A stretch of 64,000 nt of DNA from Flexivirga endophytica (GCF_014640635.1 NZ_BMHI01000001.1:1-64000); one strand, 5' to 3'; positions 1 to 7,536 are shown, counted from the first letter of the stretch. Made by a program: numbers and translations. The notes: generated by a model not told the origin, from the letters alone.

Positions 1-60
1 ACGTCGGTGTCGGGCAGAGCCGTGAGGCCAGCGCATCGCGCGACCACCAGAACCGAACCG

Positions 61-90
61 CCCCTGCCCTGCGTTTGCGCAGGTCAGGGG
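61..90. terminator. Strong GC-rich hairpin
   Basis: Arms CCCCTG-C-CCTGCG and CGCAGG-T-CAGGGG pair around a TTTG loop with one internal mismatch. On the minus strand it lies just 3' of the tRNA-like T-arm at 110-126 and could end a minus-strand transcript. No U-tract follows, so this is inferred from structure alone. Confidence 0.4.
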
Positions 91-202
91 CTGTTCGCCG
101 GAGCCGCCTGTCGGAATCGAACCGACGACCTAATCACGTCGGCTTTGCGTCTATCGCTTGATGCGCCCACTGGGCGAACGAGCCGCTGACCTGCGCAAAC
201 GC
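71..202. repeat. 16-bp inverted repeat bracketing tRNA-like sequence
   Basis: Bases 71-86 (GCGTTTGCGCAGGTCA) are exactly the reverse complement of 187-202, about 100 bp apart. The arms enclose the T-arm-like sequence. The left arm also forms part of the hairpin at 61-90. The element could be an integration or excision scar; no integrase is seen in the window. Confidence 0.6.
103..175 (-). other. Degenerate tRNA-like sequence (T-arm only)
   Basis: The minus strand at 126-110 reads GTCGG-TTCGATT-CCGAC, a perfect T-stem/loop preceded by AGGTC, as in many actinobacterial tRNAs. The expected acceptor partner and a convincing anticodon stem could not be found; only a 7-bp pairing of GTTCGCC with GGCGAAC lies outside it, at the wrong spacing. 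It looks like a tRNA 3' fragment or decayed tRNA such as mobile elements leave behind. A non-standard functional tRNA cannot be excluded. Confidence 0.3.
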
Positions 203-475
203 CGAGCGTGGGGGGACGCCGCCATCCGGTGGTGACCGACGACGACCGACCAGTACCGACCGTTTCACCGGAGCTTGCGGCGGCGTCGAAGCCGAGCAAG
301 CTCCATTCCTTTAGCTCACCGCGCCCTCCTCCTCGCCGGTCCCGTCGTCGTCGAAGACGTTTCAGGGGTCTTCTCAGATGACGGTGTAGGTCGGCCGGGC
401 GCGTCGGTCCGCAGATAGACGCCGAGGTCTCCCGACGACGGAGGTTCCTACGCCATCCATCCGAAAGACCTCGAC
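203..475. other. Intergenic, nothing recognised
   Basis: This stretch between the tRNA-like remnant and the transposase fragment shows no convincing reading frame, RNA or regulatory site. It may contain the left end of the insertion sequence whose transposase start follows, but no terminal inverted repeat could be identified. Confidence 0.3.
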
Positions 476-685
476 GTGTCCGACGCTACCCCGCCGGCCG
501 GCTTCGGCCGCCCTGACCTGAGCGCCTTCGCTCGACTCGACGGCCTCGGTCTGAGCGTGACCGGACAACGACTTGAACCGGATCGTGCGGTCCTCGCGTG
601 CCGCGTGGTGGAACCAGATCAGTCTTGCCGACGGTGCGGCAGCGAAGGCGCTGCTCGTGACACCGTGATCCGGCGGTACTTGTGA
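476..685 (+). pseudogene. Truncated ISL3-family transposase, N-terminal fragment
   Basis: The 69 codons from a GTG resemble the N-terminus of ISL3-family transposases: a strand of the type LGLSVTGQRLEPDRAVLACR, then a zinc-finger-like CRRCG and the conserved RDTVIRR. The frame stops right after RDTVIRR, where intact members continue for more than 300 residues with the rest of the zinc finger and the DDE domain. This is a remnant that cannot transpose. It sits beside a tRNA-like fragment and marks this end of the window as an accessory site. Homology is assigned from motif memory. Confidence 0.6.
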
Positions 686-694
686 AGTAGCACG

Positions 695-732
695 GAAAGC
701 GCCTCGGACTCTTCGGAGTTCGAGGCGCTTTC
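695..732. terminator. Bidirectional terminator hairpin
   Basis: Seventeen-base arms (695-711 and 716-732) pair around a TTCG tetraloop with one G-T wobble. The stem begins GAAAGCGCC and ends GGCGCTTTC, so A- and T-runs flank it on both strands. It stands between the transposase remnant and the next gene. Confidence 0.75.
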
Positions 733-830
733 GTCATACCAGGGCAAAGCTGCGCAGTTCCCTCCATCGAGGGGCACAGTCCACTCCGCCGAGGGACGCG
801 AGGGCACGGCGTCGGGGCAAGAGTGCAGGA

Positions 831-1385
831 ATGACCACTCTCAGCACAGCCAGCCGCACCCGAACCTCGGACGACGACGCAGGATGCGCGGCGCCGCGGT
901 GGGCCCGCCGGCTGGCACATGCGATCCCACTGCTGGTGCTGCCCTCGGGGCTGTGGCGATTGGCGGTGGCCTTCGGGTTTTCCATGGGCCAGTTGGATCC
1001 CGACGGCGACCGCTGGGTCTCGCACGGGTGGAGCTCGGTCTACGTAGCGGTCATCAGCCTCCTCTCCGAGGCTGTTGCGTTGACCGCGTTCGGCCTGGTC
1101 CAGCCGTTGGGCGAGGAGATACCACGTTGGGTGCCGCGTCTCGGGGGCCGCGCGGTCCGACCGAAGGCCGTGATCACCGCCGCCGCGCTGGGCTCGGTGG
1201 CGCTCGTGCTGATCTGGACGGTCGGCTTCTGGCCGGTGTGGACGGGCCACGGGCCGGGCAGTATGGCGAGCGGCACTTGGGTGGCCGTCTTCACCGCCTG
1301 CTACGCGCCGTTGAACCTGTGGGGTCCGGCACTCTTGGTGCTGACCTGGTCCTACCGACGTCGCGCTGTGGCATCTCGGTCGTGA
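831..1385 (+). CDS. Multi-pass membrane protein of unknown function (184 aa)
   Basis: The gene is not recognised. After a hydrophilic N-terminus of about 30 residues there are four hydrophobic segments, near residues 30-50, 65-85, 110-130 and 145-170, followed by a short basic tail (SYRRRAVASRS). This is a small integral membrane protein without a catalytic motif. The ATG is preceded by GCAGGA at short spacing. It converges with the PAP2 gene, leaving 24 bp between stop codons and no room for a terminator. Confidence 0.6.
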   Translation: MTTLSTASRTRTSDDDAGCAAPRWARRLAHAIPLLVLPSGLWRLAVAFGFSMGQLDPDGDRWVSHGWSSVYVAVISLLSEAVALTAFGLVQPLGEEIPRWVPRLGGRAVRPKAVITAAALGSVALVLIWTVGFWPVWTGHGPGSMASGTWVAVFTACYAPLNLWGPALLVLTWSYRRRAVASRS

Positions 1386-1409
1386 CCGGCGAAGCAGGCG
1401 GGTGCCTCG

Positions 1410-2306
1410 TCACTTGTGGCTGATGGTGAGCCGGAAGCCGGGGACCGGCACGGCATACGGCACCGTGACCTGGACCCTGAGGTCCCGGATGCGCGCCATC
1501 GCAGTCGCAACCGCTCGGGACACGGCCGCCGACGCCAGCCAGGCGAGTGCGACGACGGCGCCGCCGACGACCACGTCGACGACCCAGTGGTTGGCGGTGC
1601 CAACCACGACGACGGCAGTCGTTGCGGCATAAGCGAATCCGAGTACGCGGGCGAGCCACGACCGCGTCGCCGCAGCGATCGCGAGGCCAACCCACAGCGC
1701 CCAGCCGGCGTGCATCGACGGGAACGCGGCAAGCTGGTTGGTGGTGCTGCCCATGCCCTTCGGCGCGGACGCCTCGGCGCCCCACCATCCGACGTCGGCG
1801 TGCAGATTGAGCACATCGGTGAAGCCGCCGACGAGCCGCGGGGGAGCGGTCGGCATCGCCAGGTAGAAGATCAGCGCGACGAGGGTGGCGGTGACGAGTG
1901 CGGTCCGCGCCCGGAAGTAGACGTGACGGTGTCGGGCATACAGCCAGATCAGCACGGCCAGTGTCACCACGTAGTGGCCGGCGGCATACCAATAGCTGCC
2001 GAAGAGGCCGAGCCAGTCGTGGTCGACGAAGGCGGCGTTGATCCGGTGCTCCCAATCGGCGTCGAGGACGGCCTCGACGTGCAGCAGACCCTTGGCGCGA
2101 CCGGCGGCGTCCGACAGGTTGTCATCGGCCAGCAGACGGCTGCCGGTGTAGCCGACGTAGAGGATGACGAGCAGCAACAACTCGCGCGCCGCAGAGCGTA
2201 TGGCGGGTGACGCCCTCCGGTGCGGCGTAGCCGGGTGGGCGACCTGTGCCCTCCGGTGGCCGCGAGGCGGCGCGGACCGGAAAGTGAGGCTGTGTCCGAT
2301 GGTCAT
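1410..2306 (-). CDS. PAP2-superfamily membrane phosphatase / inositol-phosphorylceramide-synthase-like
   Basis: This 298-residue multi-pass protein carries the PAP2 catalytic signatures AFPSMHAGW (catalytic His199) and GTANHWVVDVVVG (His240, Asp244). The YWYAAGHYV segment near residue 105 is typical of bacterial AUR1/IPC-synthase-like PAP2 proteins. It probably acts on lipid phosphates or transfers phospho-head groups at the outer face of the membrane. The exact substrate cannot be read from the sequence. The start codon follows a purine-rich GGGGGGAAAG stretch at good spacing. Confidence 0.85.
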   Translation of the reverse strand: MTIGHSLTFRSAPPRGHRRAQVAHPATPHRRASPAIRSAARELLLLVILYVGYTGSRLLADDNLSDAAGRAKGLLHVEAVLDADWEHRINAAFVDHDWLGLFGSYWYAAGHYVVTLAVLIWLYARHRHVYFRARTALVTATLVALIFYLAMPTAPPRLVGGFTDVLNLHADVGWWGAEASAPKGMGSTTNQLAAFPSMHAGWALWVGLAIAAATRSWLARVLGFAYAATTAVVVVGTANHWVVDVVVGGAVVALAWLASAAVSRAVATAMARIRDLRVQVTVPYAVPVPGFRLTISHK

Positions 2307-2478
2307 CTTTCCCCCCGTCGATGCGGTGAAGTGGAGGGTTCATCCGTATGCATTCGACGCTACGCCCAACCGGAGGGATGCTCCACTTGAATTCGCTCGA
2401 TGTGACGGGATGAACAGCCAGGGAGCCGTGGCTGCGAACCGATCTCCGGCCGCGGTGGCTCGCGATGGAACGATGTGT

Positions 2479-2505
2479 GGAATATACCCGTAGGGGGTAT
2501 ATGTT
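2479..2505 (+). promoter_or_regulatory. SigR-type promoter match (GGAAT-N19-GTT)
   Basis: GGAAT at 2479-2483 and GTT at 2503-2505 are 19 nt apart, matching the thiol-stress sigma factor SigR consensus GGAAT-N18/19-GTT. It lies 42 bp upstream of the DUF4396 start. The spacer is almost wholly filled by the CsoR-type palindrome. A SigR gene is present at 60.4 kb. The match is a prediction. Confidence 0.4.
2482..2502. promoter_or_regulatory. CsoR/RcnR-type metal-responsive operator
   Basis: ATATACCCGTAGGGGGTATAT is a near-perfect palindrome with the TATACCC...GGGTATA halves typical of copper-sensing CsoR operators. It lies 45 bp upstream of a gene whose product begins with a His-rich stretch, so metal control is plausible. 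No csoR gene is in the window, so the repressor would act from elsewhere. Confidence 0.6.
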
Positions 2506-2546
2506 CGACATGGTCGACGCGCAACCGACGGGTGATGGAGAGGCCG

Positions 2547-3365
2547 ATGGACCACCAGCACGATCAGCATCATGAGATGTCCGCAACGCACGAGCACCAT
2601 GCCGGCGCGAACTTGTCGATGGCGGTCGCGGCGACCCTGCACTGCCTCACCGGCTGTGCGATCGGCGAGATCGCCGGCCTGATGATCGCGACCGGCGCGG
2701 GCCTGGGCAGCGGATGGTCCGTGGCGATCTCGATCGCGCTGGCGTTCGTCTTCGGTTACTCGCTCTCGACGCTGCCGCTCGTGAAGGTCGGTGTGGCGCC
2801 GTTGGCAGCGCTCAGTGTCGTGCTCGCTGCGGACACGCTGTCCATCGCGACCATGGAAGTGGCCGACAACCTCGTCATGCTCGTGCTTCCCGGGGCGATG
2901 AACGCCGGCCTGGTCAACGTCGTCTTCTGGGTCGGCATGATGATCTCGCTGACCGCTGCGTTCCTCGTCGCGGTGCCGGTCAACAAGTGGCTGCTGAGCC
3001 GCGGCAAGGGCCACGCGCTCACGCACGAGTTCCACGGTATGACGGCGTCCGACACCGGGTGGCGACGCCGGGTGCCGGCCCTGCCCACCGGGTCGCTCGT
3101 GGCGGTGCTGATCGCGTTCCTGCTCGGTGGGCTGACGGTCTCGATCGCCGACGAGGCGGGTTGGGGCCAGCACTCGTCAGGCCAGCCAGGGTCCGAGCTT
3201 GTCCGGGTTGCGGATGGCCCAGATGCGGCGGATCACGTCGTCGACGACGTCGAAGGCATAGATGCTGACGGTCGTCCCTTCGGCGTCCTTGGCGATCAGA
3301 CCTGGCTGACCATTGACCGATCGCTGGTGCAGCGTCAGCTCGCCGATGCGGTCGGCGAGTTGTAG
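2547..3365 (+). CDS. DUF4396 membrane protein with His-rich N-terminus
   Basis: The start chosen is ATG 2547, six bases after GGAG; an in-frame ATG at 2535 lacks a ribosome binding site. The product (272 aa) opens with MDHQHDQHHEMS...HEHH, a probable metal-binding stretch, followed by HCLTGCAIGEIAGL, typical of DUF4396 proteins, and five or six membrane segments to about residue 205. The family has no firm function. The metal-type operator upstream suggests copper or other metal handling. The last 60 or so residues are hydrophilic and are encoded antisense to the end of the sigma factor gene. This tail looks like readthrough past a lost stop. Confidence 0.75.
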   Translation: MDHQHDQHHEMSATHEHHAGANLSMAVAATLHCLTGCAIGEIAGLMIATGAGLGSGWSVAISIALAFVFGYSLSTLPLVKVGVAPLAALSVVLAADTLSIATMEVADNLVMLVLPGAMNAGLVNVVFWVGMMISLTAAFLVAVPVNKWLLSRGKGHALTHEFHGMTASDTGWRRRVPALPTGSLVAVLIAFLLGGLTVSIADEAGWGQHSSGQPGSELVRVADGPDAADHVVDDVEGIDADGRPFGVLGDQTWLTIDRSLVQRQLADAVGEL

Positions 3366-4106
3366 CCACACCTCGAGGACGGCGTCGCGACCCTCCAGAG
3401 GTTCACGGAAGGCGACAGCGCGGCCACCGCTGTCGGCCGTGGCGACCACGCTCGGGTCGAGCAACTCGACCAGTGTGTCGATGTCCTTCGCACGCCAGGC
3501 CGCCTCGAATCGACGGATCACGTCGGGGCGCCGGACCGCTGACGCCGCGTCGGCCCCGGCTGCGCGGACCCGTGAGCGTGCAGACGACGCCAGCTGACGG
3601 CAGGCGCCCGGACTGCGGCCGACGATCTCCGCAATCTCCGCGAACCGGTAGCCGAAGACGTCGTGCAGGATGAACGCCACCCGCTCGGCCGGCGTCATCG
3701 ACTCCATGACGACCATCAGCGCCATGCCGACCGACTCGTCGAGGGTGACCCGGTCGACCGGATCGGCGGCGACGTCGTCGGAGGCTCCATGGGTCGCCAT
3801 GTCCGGGCCCGGTAGTGGCTCGGGGATCCAGTTCCCGACATACGTCTCACGGCGCACCCTCGCCGAGGTCAGCTGGCTGAGGCAGATGCGACTGGTCACC
3901 GTGGTGAGCCAGGCGCCCGGGTTCTCGATCGCGGCGCGCTCCGACGGTGACATGCCGTACCAGCGGGTGTAGGCCTCCTGCACCACGTCCTCGGCCTCGA
4001 TGAGTGAGCCCAACAGTCGGTAGCCGACGTTGAGCAGGTTCCGGCGCTCGTCCATGACCGAGCGCACTTCGACGTCGCCGGCCTCCGGGTCGATCGGTGT
4101 GCTCAC
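3177..4106 (-). CDS. ECF41-type (SigJ-like) RNA polymerase sigma factor with SnoaL-like C-terminus
   Basis: The start is GTG 4106, behind GGAGG; a longer frame to 4157 has no ribosome binding site. The product (309 aa) has sigma region 2 (RLLGSLIEAEDVVQEAYTRW), the linker YVGNWIPEPL, region 4 (HDVFGYRFAEIAEIVGRS) and a fused NTF2/SnoaL-like domain ending near NPDKL. The WxPEPL linker and NPDKL are hallmarks of group ECF41, in which the C-terminal domain modulates activity in place of an anti-sigma factor. It is divergent from a separate SnoaL-like gene and DoxX-like gene, the probable target group. Its 3' end overlaps the convergent DUF4396 frame by 189 bp. Confidence 0.88.
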   Translation of the reverse strand: MSTPIDPEAGDVEVRSVMDERRNLLNVGYRLLGSLIEAEDVVQEAYTRWYGMSPSERAAIENPGAWLTTVTSRICLSQLTSARVRRETYVGNWIPEPLPGPDMATHGASDDVAADPVDRVTLDESVGMALMVVMESMTPAERVAFILHDVFGYRFAEIAEIVGRSPGACRQLASSARSRVRAAGADAASAVRRPDVIRRFEAAWRAKDIDTLVELLDPSVVATADSGGRAVAFREPLEGRDAVLEVWLQLADRIGELTLHQRSVNGQPGLIAKDAEGTTVSIYAFDVVDDVIRRIWAIRNPDKLGPWLA

Positions 4107-4154
4107 GTCCTCAGCCTCCTGGTGGTCTCCTCTCATTCGACACGGTCCGGCGCT

Positions 4155-4188
4155 CAAATGTCAGGTCTGCCCGTGCACCTGACATTTG
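4155..4188. promoter_or_regulatory. 12-bp inverted repeat between divergent sigma factor and SnoaL gene
   Basis: CAAATGTCAGGT (4155-4166) and ACCTGACATTTG (4177-4188) are perfect inverted copies around a 10-base spacer. The repeat is centred between the sigma factor (start 4106) and the SnoaL-like gene (start 4243). It could be an operator, or paired -35 elements facing both ways. It does not fit the ECF41 consensus TGTCACA-N16-CGTC. Confidence 0.65.
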
Positions 4189-4242
4189 TGGGCGTCGCTG
4201 CGTCGAACCAGGCATCACCGATTCTCTGAGAGGACTTGTCAG

Positions 4243-4710
4243 ATGCCAGACCTGCAACCAGTAGCCGACCGCGTCGAGATCGAAGCATTACGAGCGGAAT
4301 TCACCGATGCGGTGATGATGCACGATCCTGCGCGCATCGCAGCACTCTTCACCGACGACGGCGTGCTACGGATGCCCGATGTCCCGCTGGAGTCGATCGG
4401 CTCCGCGATCGCCCGGGACAGCGAGAGACTCCAGGGCGCGTGGGACTTCTTCGTCCAGACCAGTCATTCCGGCGCTGTCGAGCTCAACGGGGACAGCGCG
4501 TCCGGACGCACCTACGTGCACGAGCTCGCCCGGTTGACGGACGGCCGAGAAGGGGTGAACTACGGCGTTTACCACGACCGGTATCGGCGTACCGAGAATG
4601 GCTGGCGGTTTGCCGAACGCACTTATGAGGTGCGCTATTTCGACCCATCGGCATTGGGCGGCACCGCAGTTGCGCCAGGCGCTGCGGCCGCGCACCAGTT
4701 CTCCAGTTGA
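4243..4710 (+). CDS. SnoaL-like / NTF2-fold protein
   Basis: ATG 4243 follows GAGAGGAC; the longer frame from 4186 would run through the inverted repeat. The 155-residue product has the NTF2-fold pattern: an N-terminal helix with ALRAEFTDAVMMHDPARIAALFTDDGVLRMP, then alternating strands and a C-terminal GWRFAERTYEVRYFD. Such folds serve as polyketide-type cyclases, dehydratases or ligand-binding proteins. No specific substrate can be assigned. The DoxX-like gene follows 13 bp later, so the two probably form one unit controlled with the divergent ECF41 sigma factor. Confidence 0.75.
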   Translation: MPDLQPVADRVEIEALRAEFTDAVMMHDPARIAALFTDDGVLRMPDVPLESIGSAIARDSERLQGAWDFFVQTSHSGAVELNGDSASGRTYVHELARLTDGREGVNYGVYHDRYRRTENGWRFAERTYEVRYFDPSALGGTAVAPGAAAAHQFSS

Positions 4711-4723
4711 GGGGTGGTTCGCA

Positions 4724-5242
4724 ATGTACGACACGATCGTGTGGATCGTCGAGGCGCTGCTCGCGGTCTTCTTCCTCGCCGCCGGGATCCCGAAGCTGCT
4801 CGGTGCCGTCTCCGAGCGGTGGGACGGTTTCGACCGTCTGCCACGAGGCCTGACGGTCCTCATCGGCACCTGCGAGGTCGCCGCCGGCATCGGCCTGGTG
4901 GCTCCGGTGGTGTTCGACACGGCGGACTGGCTGACCCCGCTCGCGGGACTCGGTATCGCCGTGATCTCGTTGATGGCCAGTGGTTTTCACCTTCGGCAGC
5001 TGGAGTGGCTTCCGGCGCTCGAGACGGCACTGTGGGCCGCCCTCGCGGGTGCGGTGGTGTGGGCGCGTTGGGACGAGTTCGCCGATGGGCCGTCGCTGCC
5101 GCGGCATGACGTGCTGCCGACCGTCCTGCTCGTCCTGATCCTCGCCGTGATCGCCAATCTGGTGGTGCTCTCCCGCACCGCCACGCCGGGGAAGGCACCG
5201 GCCGCGGTCGAGGGCGCGAAGCCGGGTGAACCCGTGCGCTGA
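4724..5242 (+). CDS. DoxX-like membrane protein
   Basis: ATG 4724 sits behind GAGGGGTGG. The product (172 aa) starts with a membrane helix, FFLAAGIPKLLG, a DoxX/DoxD-family signature, and has four hydrophobic helices (about residues 5-25, 45-65, 72-90, 125-145) followed by a polar tail. DoxX-like proteins associate with redox and thiol stress functions in the membrane. It follows the SnoaL-like gene closely and probably shares its promoter. Confidence 0.75.
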   Translation: MYDTIVWIVEALLAVFFLAAGIPKLLGAVSERWDGFDRLPRGLTVLIGTCEVAAGIGLVAPVVFDTADWLTPLAGLGIAVISLMASGFHLRQLEWLPALETALWAALAGAVVWARWDEFADGPSLPRHDVLPTVLLVLILAVIANLVVLSRTATPGKAPAAVEGAKPGEPVR

Positions 5243-5295
5243 ACGGCTGGGATGCTGAAGACTCGTCACCTTCGGTACCCGCGAAAGGCCATGCG

Positions 5296-6510
5296 ATGGA
5301 GCACTCGACAACAACTCGGCAGTATGACGTCGCGGCGGTGCGGGAGCAGTTCCCGTCATTGCGCAGCGGGCGGGCGCACTTCGACGCTCCGGGTGGGACG
5401 CAGACTCCCGAGCCGGTCGCCCGAGCCGTGTATGACGCGCTGACCGCGCCGCTGTCCAACCGCGGCCGGCGCACACCGGCCGAGCGCAACGCCGATGCGA
5501 TCGTGCTGGGTGCGCGTGCGGCGATGGGCGATCTGCTCGGCGTCGACCCGGGGACGGTCGCCTTCGGCCGCAGCGCCACGGCACTGACGTTCGAGATGGC
5601 GCGCACGCTGTCCCAGGGCTGGCGGTCCGGCGACGACATCATTCTCAGCCGGCTGGATCACGACGCGAACGTCGGCCCGTGGCTGATCGCCGCTGGCCGC
5701 GCCGGGGTGCAGGTCAGCTGGGCGGATTTCGACCCGGCCACCGGTGAGCTCGATCTGGCGTCCGTCGCCGATCAATTGACGCCGCGCACCCGGTTGGTCG
5801 CGGTGACGGCCGCCTCGAATCTCATTGGTACGAGGCCGGATCTGGCCGCTGTCGCGGAGTTGGTCCACGGCACGCCGGCCCTGCTGTATGTCGACGGGGT
5901 GCACCACACGGCGCACAGTTTCGTCGACGTGCCGGCGCTGGGTGCGGATCTCTACGTGTGCTCGCCATACAAGTTCCTCGGTCCGCACTGCGGGGTGCTG
6001 ACCGGCCGGGCCGACCTGCTGCGCGACCTCGCGCCCGACAAGCTGCGGCCGTCGACCGACGACGTGCCAGAGCGCTTCGAACTCGGCACGCTTCCATACG
6101 AATTGCTGGCCGGGACCACGGCGGCAGTCGACTTCCTGGCAGGACTCGTTCCGGCCGAGGGCACCCGCCGGGACCGGTTGCGCGCCTCGCTCGCTGCGCT
6201 CGAGCAGCACGAGGACACGCTGCGTGCACGACTCGAGGACGGTCTCGCGCAGTTGCCGGGCGTGACGGTCCATTCCCTCGCCGGGCACCGGACGCCGACG
6301 CTGTTCATGACATTCGCCGATCTTCCGGCCGCGGAGGTGTCCGACCGTCTCGCGGCGGATGGCATCGACGCACCGGCCGGGACGTTCTACGCCTACGAGC
6401 CGGCGCGCCGGCTCGGTGTCGACTCCGGGCTGCGGATCGGCCTGGCGCCGTACAGCACCGAGGACGACCTCGATCGGTTCCTGACGTCGGTCGGCAACTG
6501 CCTGCGGTAG
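5296..6510 (+). CDS. Cysteine desulfurase-like class V aminotransferase
   Basis: This is a 404-residue PLP enzyme of the cysteine desulfurase-like (TIGR01976-type) group. Visible features are HFDAPGGTQTP at the N-terminus, the cofactor-ring residue His122 (LDHDANV), Asp200 in LLYVDGVHH, and the PLP lysine Lys226 in CSPYKFLGPH. Members of this group mostly lack the mobile active-site loop cysteine of true IscS/SufS enzymes, and none is evident here, so sulfur mobilisation is not proven. The start is ATG 5296; another ATG at 5291 is out of frame. It converges with the SufR-like regulator, with one base between the genes. Confidence 0.85.
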   Translation: MEHSTTTRQYDVAAVREQFPSLRSGRAHFDAPGGTQTPEPVARAVYDALTAPLSNRGRRTPAERNADAIVLGARAAMGDLLGVDPGTVAFGRSATALTFEMARTLSQGWRSGDDIILSRLDHDANVGPWLIAAGRAGVQVSWADFDPATGELDLASVADQLTPRTRLVAVTAASNLIGTRPDLAAVAELVHGTPALLYVDGVHHTAHSFVDVPALGADLYVCSPYKFLGPHCGVLTGRADLLRDLAPDKLRPSTDDVPERFELGTLPYELLAGTTAAVDFLAGLVPAEGTRRDRLRASLAALEQHEDTLRARLEDGLAQLPGVTVHSLAGHRTPTLFMTFADLPAAEVSDRLAADGIDAPAGTFYAYEPARRLGVDSGLRIGLAPYSTEDDLDRFLTSVGNCLR

Positions 6511-6511
6511 G

Positions 6512-7138
6512 TCAGCTCGCGGACGACAGGTGCGCGCAGCACAGGTCGGGCCGTACGAACGGGTCCAGCCGTTCCACCCGTATGGCGCTGTCGGACCCGT
6601 CGAGCACGCCCTGCATCAGCCCCAGATGTATGGCGCACACCAGCCCGCCCGTCGGAGTGGTGAAGTCGAGGAAGGGGCAGTGGTGCAGTCCGATCCGCGT
6701 CGATGACTGCGTGGATTTCGAGCGCTCGGGCGCGAATTCGAGCTCATCGAGGGCGTCGACGAGACCGGTGACCGGGGCGGCGCCGTCGGCATACACGCGC
6801 TCGGCGATGCGACGGCCCCACCTGCGACCGGCTTCGCGTGCGTGCTCCTGCGGGTGCGGCCGCGACTCGATGTCGGCGAGCAGCAACTGCGCCAGTGTCT
6901 CGGCGTGCTGCGGGCCACTGCGGTCCATCGCGGCGACCGCGCGCACCAGGATGGTCGGCCGGCCGGGGCCGTCCGGGGTTGCGCGAACCTGCTCGACCTG
7001 TCCGCTGGCGAGCAGCGAATCCAGGTGGAAGCGCACGGTATTGGGGTGCACGCCGGCTCGTTCGGCGACCTGCGCGATCGTCAACAGCTCGGCGTCGTCG
7101 CGCAACACCTGCAGGATCGTGGCCCGGGTGGCACTCAC
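6512..7138 (-). CDS. SufR-like HTH regulator with Cys-rich C-terminus
   Basis: The 208-residue protein has a winged HTH at about residues 17-60 (LTIAQVAERAGVHPNTVRFHLD) and a C-terminal domain with Cys154 (HHCPF), Cys168 (LVCAIH) and Cys200/201 (LCCAHL). The spacing and the motif around HCPF and LC-AHL resemble the [Fe-S]-binding region of SufR-type and related repressors. That suggests an iron-sulfur cluster sensing iron, oxygen or nitric oxide. Its ATG overlaps the cupin stop by four bases, so the two are co-transcribed. The palindrome at 7492-7508 is its likely operator. Confidence 0.75.
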   Translation of the reverse strand: MSATRATILQVLRDDAELLTIAQVAERAGVHPNTVRFHLDSLLASGQVEQVRATPDGPGRPTILVRAVAAMDRSGPQHAETLAQLLLADIESRPHPQEHAREAGRRWGRRIAERVYADGAAPVTGLVDALDELEFAPERSKSTQSSTRIGLHHCPFLDFTTPTGGLVCAIHLGLMQGVLDGSDSAIRVERLDPFVRPDLCCAHLSSAS

Positions 7139-7479
7139 AACGACGTCACCCGCGCCATGGTCAGCACCACTACCGCGTCCTCCAGCGCCAGCAGAGCGTG
7201 CCGGCGTTGCGGTATGGCGACCAGGTCACCCGCCCCGAGGTCCCACTGCTCGTCCCCAGCGGTGAGCCGGGCGCGGCCACGCAGGATCTGCAGGAAGGCC
7301 TCACCGGGGTTCTCGTGCTCCGAGAGCTCGCGCCCGGACATGAGCGCGAGCACTACCTGTGTCAGCACCCCGCCTGGCGCGGCGTGCAGTGCACGGGTCG
7401 CCCGACCGCTGGATGCCGCAGCGGACTGGGCGAGGAGTTCGTCGGCGAGTGGTCCGAGAGCGACGGCGGAATCAGTCAT
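7135..7479 (-). CDS. Small cupin-domain protein
   Basis: This 114-residue single cupin contains GRELSEHENPGEAFLQILRG (metal-ligand region of motif 1) and DLGAGDLVAIPQRRHALLAL (motif 2). It is probably a metal-binding sensor or small enzyme; the ligand is unknown. There is no Shine-Dalgarno sequence. A TAAATT box (minus strand, 7491-7486) stands six bases before the ATG, implying a leaderless transcript. It is the first gene of the cupin-regulator unit and faces the DUF2249-cupin gene across the palindrome. Confidence 0.75.
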   Translation of the reverse strand: MTDSAVALGPLADELLAQSAAASSGRATRALHAAPGGVLTQVVLALMSGRELSEHENPGEAFLQILRGRARLTAGDEQWDLGAGDLVAIPQRRHALLALEDAVVVLTMARVTSL

Positions 7480-7491
7480 GCCTAGAATTTA

Positions 7492-7508
7492 CACAACATC
7501 ACGTTGTG
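7492..7508. promoter_or_regulatory. Palindromic operator CACAAC-N5-GTTGTG
   Basis: CACAAC (7492-7497), spacer ATCAC, GTTGTG (7503-7508). It abuts the TAAATT -10 box of the cupin-regulator operon and lies 29 bp upstream of the divergent DUF2249-cupin gene. Mycobacterial SufR recognises a related ACACT-N5-TGTGA pattern. It is placed to control both directions. Confidence 0.65.
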
Positions 7509-7536
7509 AAATCTCAACCGACCGGAAGCAGGCCCC

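Noticed and set aside
103-190. Intact tRNA gene
   Set aside because: The T-arm is perfect but no acceptor or anticodon stem closes at the required distances.
4155-4196. ECF41 promoter upstream of the SnoaL-like gene
   Set aside because: TGTCAGG and CGTC are present but 27 bases apart instead of about 16, so the element was called only an inverted repeat.
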